Source: Pseudoduganella ginsengisoli
GTDB taxonomy: Bacteria; Pseudomonadota; Gammaproteobacteria; Burkholderiales; Burkholderiaceae_D
NCBI RefSeq assembly: GCF_009720865.1
Contig: NZ_WNLA01000016.1
Location: forward strand, 62,001 to 126,000
Reading direction: 5' to 3'
Length of the DNA stretch: 64,000 bases
Shown: piece by piece, positions 61,628 through 64,000 of the stretch
Numbering within the stretch: position 1 is the first letter of the stretch
Layout of the letters: each line of letters begins with the position of its first letter
Program-made: the position numbers and the translations under genes
The notes under the pieces: generated by a model
What the model saw: only the letters and a program-made list of their open reading frames with translations
Database searches by the model: none
What the model was told of the DNA's origin: nothing

Positions 61628-63028
61628 ATGAAAAAAACCGCATCACTGGACGCGCAATTCGCCGCCAGCCTGTCCGCGCTCCCGCACAACGGCAAACTTG
61701 CCATCGCCTACAGCGGCGGCCTGGACTCCTCCGTCCTGCTGCGCATCGCCCACGATTGGGCAAAACAAAACAATGTGGCGCTGTACGCCTTCCACGTCCA
61801 CCACGGCATCAGTCCGAACGCCGACAGCTGGCTCGCGCACTGTGAACAGCAATGCGCGGCGCTGAACGTGACGTTTGCCGCCAGCCGCATTGCGCTGCAA
61901 GACGCGAAAAAATCCGGCGTGGAAGCGGCCGCCCGCAAGCAGCGCTACGCAGCCTTGGGCGCCATGTGCCGCGAGCACGGCGTGCCATTGCTGCTGACGG
62001 CCCACCACCTGGACGACCAGGCGGAAACCGTGCTGCTGCAAATGCTGCGCGGCTCCGGCACGGCAGGCTTGTCCGGCATGGATACCAGCAACCACGCGCG
62101 CGATTTGCTGCAGAACGATGCGCTGCTGCTGGCCCGTCCGCTGCTGGCCGCCACGCGCGAACAATTGGAAGCGTTCCAGCAAGCGCATGCCGTGGCGCAT
62201 ATCGACGATGAATCGAATGCGGATCCGCGCTACGCACGCAACGCGCTGCGCCACCTCGTCATGCCGGCGCTGGCGCAGCACTTCCCCGGCTACCAGCAGC
62301 GCTTCGCCCGCAGCGCCCAGCATGCGCAATCGGCGCAGCGCCTGCTGGACGAATTGGCGGACCAGGACTTGGCCACCGCCCTGGCGGGAGAGGGGGGAAG
62401 CGGCGATACACTGAGTGTCGCCTACCTGCACACCCTGAGCGCAGACCGCAATTACAACCTGCTGCGCCGCTGGTTCAGCCTGCGCGGCCTGGCCATGCCA
62501 TCCACCGCGTGGCTGCACGAAATGCTGGAACAGCTGTTAAGCGCAGGCGAAGACACCAACCTGTGCGTCACGCACCCCGAGTGCGAAGTGCGCCGCCACC
62601 GTGGCCGCCTGCTGCTGGCGCCCCGCCTGCCCGAACTGGCCGGCATGCGCGAAGATAAATTCGATGACGCCCCCGAACAGGCGTTCCGCTGGCAGGGCGA
62701 AGCGCAACTGGCGTTCCCGGACTACGGCGGCGTGCTGCACATCGAAGAAACGCTGCAGGGCGGCCTGGATGCGGCGTGGCTGCAGGCGCAAAAGCTGACG
62801 ATAGGCTTTCGCAGCGGCGGCGAGACCCTGAAGCCCGCCCACAACCGCCCAACGCGCGCACTGAAGCGGCACTACCAGGCGCTGGGCATCCCCGCGTGGG
62901 AACGGGAGCGCCTGCCAGTGGTGAAAGCCGCGGGCGAATTGCTGTTTGCGGCGGGTATCGGCATGGACTGCCGTCATTTGGTGGAGGACGGCGGTAAACG
63001 GGTCTTATTCCGGTGGGTGGCAAAATAA
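61628..63028 (+). CDS. tilS: tRNA(Ile)-lysidine synthase
   Basis: Adds lysine to cytidine 34 of tRNA-Ile2. The 466-residue protein has the ATP loop YSGGLDSSVLL, LTAHHLDDQAETVLLQML, and the C-terminal TilS domain with LTIGFRSGGETLKPAHNRPT and WERERLPVV. It directly follows accA and its terminator. Confidence 0.93.
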   Translation: MKKTASLDAQFAASLSALPHNGKLAIAYSGGLDSSVLLRIAHDWAKQNNVALYAFHVHHGISPNADSWLAHCEQQCAALNVTFAASRIALQDAKKSGVEAAARKQRYAALGAMCREHGVPLLLTAHHLDDQAETVLLQMLRGSGTAGLSGMDTSNHARDLLQNDALLLARPLLAATREQLEAFQQAHAVAHIDDESNADPRYARNALRHLVMPALAQHFPGYQQRFARSAQHAQSAQRLLDELADQDLATALAGEGGSGDTLSVAYLHTLSADRNYNLLRRWFSLRGLAMPSTAWLHEMLEQLLSAGEDTNLCVTHPECEVRRHRGRLLLAPRLPELAGMREDKFDDAPEQAFRWQGEAQLAFPDYGGVLHIEETLQGGLDAAWLQAQKLTIGFRSGGETLKPAHNRPTRALKRHYQALGIPAWERERLPVVKAAGELLFAAGIGMDCRHLVEDGGKRVLFRWVAK

Positions 63029-63095
63029 TCTACGGTACTGATGCGTTTTCGTATGTTCATATGCCAATTGAGTATGACTACATAACTTTTTTGGC

Positions 63096-63124
63096 TTGTT
63101 CTTTCGCGGAGCAAGCTGTACAGT
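63096..63124 (+). promoter_or_regulatory. Possible sigma-70 promoter of lysC
   Basis: TTGTTC (63096-63101), 17 bases, TACAGT (63119-63124), 43 bases before the lysC ATG. Both hexamers differ from consensus in two places. Confidence 0.3.
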
Positions 63125-63166
63125 TATAAGCCCTCCTTTAAAAATTATCACTGAGCGGAAACACCA

Positions 63167-64000
63167 ATGGCTTTAATCGTTCACAAGTACGGCGGCACGT
63201 CGATGGGTTCGACGGATCGCATCAAGAACGTCGCGCGCCGCGTCGCCAAATGGCACGACGCAGGACACCAGATCGTCGTTGTTCCGTCGGCCATGTCCGG
63301 CGAGACCAACCGTCTGATCGCGCTGGCGAAGGAAATTCAAAACCCGCCCGACCCACGCGAACTGGACATGATTGCCTCCACTGGCGAGCAAGTGTCCGTT
63401 GGCCTGCTGTCGATGGCATTGCAGGCGATTGGCAAGGATGCCGTATCGTATGCCGGCTGGCAGGTGGCGATTAAAACCGATTCCGCTTTTACCAAAGCCC
63501 GAATTCAGTCGATCGACGATGAAAAGGTCAAGCGTGACCTGGACAGCGGCAAGATCGTCATCATTACCGGTTTCCAAGGCGTGGACGAGAATGACAACAT
63601 CTCGACCCTGGGCCGTGGCGGCTCCGACACTTCCGCCGTGGCGATTGCCGCCGCGCTGAAGGCGGCCGAATGCCTGATCTACACGGACGTCGATGGCGTC
63701 TACACCACCGACCCGCGCGTGGTATCCGAAGCGCGCCGCCTGAAAGCAATCACTTTCGAAGAGATGCTGGAACTGGCGTCGCTGGGCTCGAAAGTCCTGC
63801 AAACCCGTTCGGTGGAATTCGCCGGCAACTACCGCGTGCCAACCCGCGTCTTGTCGTCGCTGACCGATCCGCTGATGGATCTCGAAACCGAAGCCAACTC
63901 GGGCACCCTGATTTCGTTTGAGGAAGACACACACATGGAACAAGCAGTTATCTCCGGCATCGCCTTCAACCGCGACGAAGCCAAAATCACCGTATTGGGC
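63167..64000 (+). CDS. lysC: Aspartate kinase, 3' end outside window
   Basis: Phosphorylates aspartate, committing it to lysine, threonine and methionine synthesis. Only the kinase domain is visible (278 residues): MALIVHKYGGTSMGSTDRI, VVVPSAMSGETNRLI, GRGGSDTSAVAIAAALKA and YTDVDGVYTTDPRVV are the ATP and aspartate site motifs. The ACT regulatory domains lie beyond 64000. The preceding base is the A of ATG at 63167. Confidence 0.93.
   Translation, partial: MALIVHKYGGTSMGSTDRIKNVARRVAKWHDAGHQIVVVPSAMSGETNRLIALAKEIQNPPDPRELDMIASTGEQVSVGLLSMALQAIGKDAVSYAGWQVAIKTDSAFTKARIQSIDDEKVKRDLDSGKIVIITGFQGVDENDNISTLGRGGSDTSAVAIAAALKAAECLIYTDVDGVYTTDPRVVSEARRLKAITFEEMLELASLGSKVLQTRSVEFAGNYRVPTRVLSSLTDPLMDLETEANSGTLISFEEDTHMEQAVISGIAFNRDEAKITVLG

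Overview
The window looks like a chromosomal segment of a GC-rich betaproteobacterium of the Oxalobacteraceae (Massilia / Janthinobacterium / Duganella type). This rests on codon use, the end-to-end order lpxH-ppiB-ppiA-cysS-HhH glycosylase-accA-tilS-lysC that is typical of Burkholderiales, and several orphan periplasmic binding proteins. I see no rRNA, tRNA, insertion sequence, prophage or CRISPR array.

Region 1 (1-18.9 kb) is dominated by purine/urate catabolism: a truncated allantoate amidohydrolase (allC), a LysR regulator divergent from a membrane urate oxidase with a cytochrome c tail (puuD), a HAL-family ammonia-lyase directly after puuD, a Tsx-like outer membrane channel divergent from 5-hydroxyisourate hydrolase, a degenerate PurF-like protein divergent from guanine deaminase. 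Interleaved are a large lipoprotein with an HExxH motif, two orphan binding proteins, a MASE4-like diguanylate cyclase and small housekeeping genes. The puuD leader is long and contains three consecutive hairpins.

Region 2 (19-28.3 kb) looks like a low-oxygen response island. Three FNR/ANR-type palindromes sit 73-83 bases upstream of an acyl-CoA synthetase/GNAT acetyltransferase (divergent from a DUF1003 protein), a zinc alcohol dehydrogenase operon, and a globin-PAS-GGDEF-EAL protein; Hsp20 and a quinone reductase lie between.

Region 3 (28.3-34.5 kb) is the glyoxylate-to-glycerate pathway: glyoxylate carboligase, hydroxypyruvate isomerase, tartronate semialdehyde reductase and pyruvate kinase on the minus strand, with a divergent LysR regulator. 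It would consume the glyoxylate released from allantoate, so Regions 1 and 3 fit one catabolic route, although xanthine dehydrogenase, OHCU decarboxylase, allantoinase and ureidoglycolate lyase are not in the window.

Region 4 (34.5-45.8 kb) has a chemoreceptor, a MerR-controlled three-gene operon with a textbook 19-bp-spacer promoter, a Sel1-repeat/trypsin-like protease fusion flanked by a short direct repeat, and a hydroxyproline cluster (three-subunit dehydrogenase plus 4-hydroxyproline epimerase) divergent from a PAS-AraC regulator.

Region 5 (45.8-56.1 kb) contains a GntR/YtrA-ABC operon, a 1134-residue protein with seven PPC-like repeats and a DUF4214 tail, DUF72, DUF1439, an AhpD-like/HxlR/DinB group, a third orphan binding protein and a CPBP-like membrane protein with an altered catalytic motif. 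Region 6 (56-64 kb) is the conserved housekeeping block, ending in a truncated aspartate kinase.
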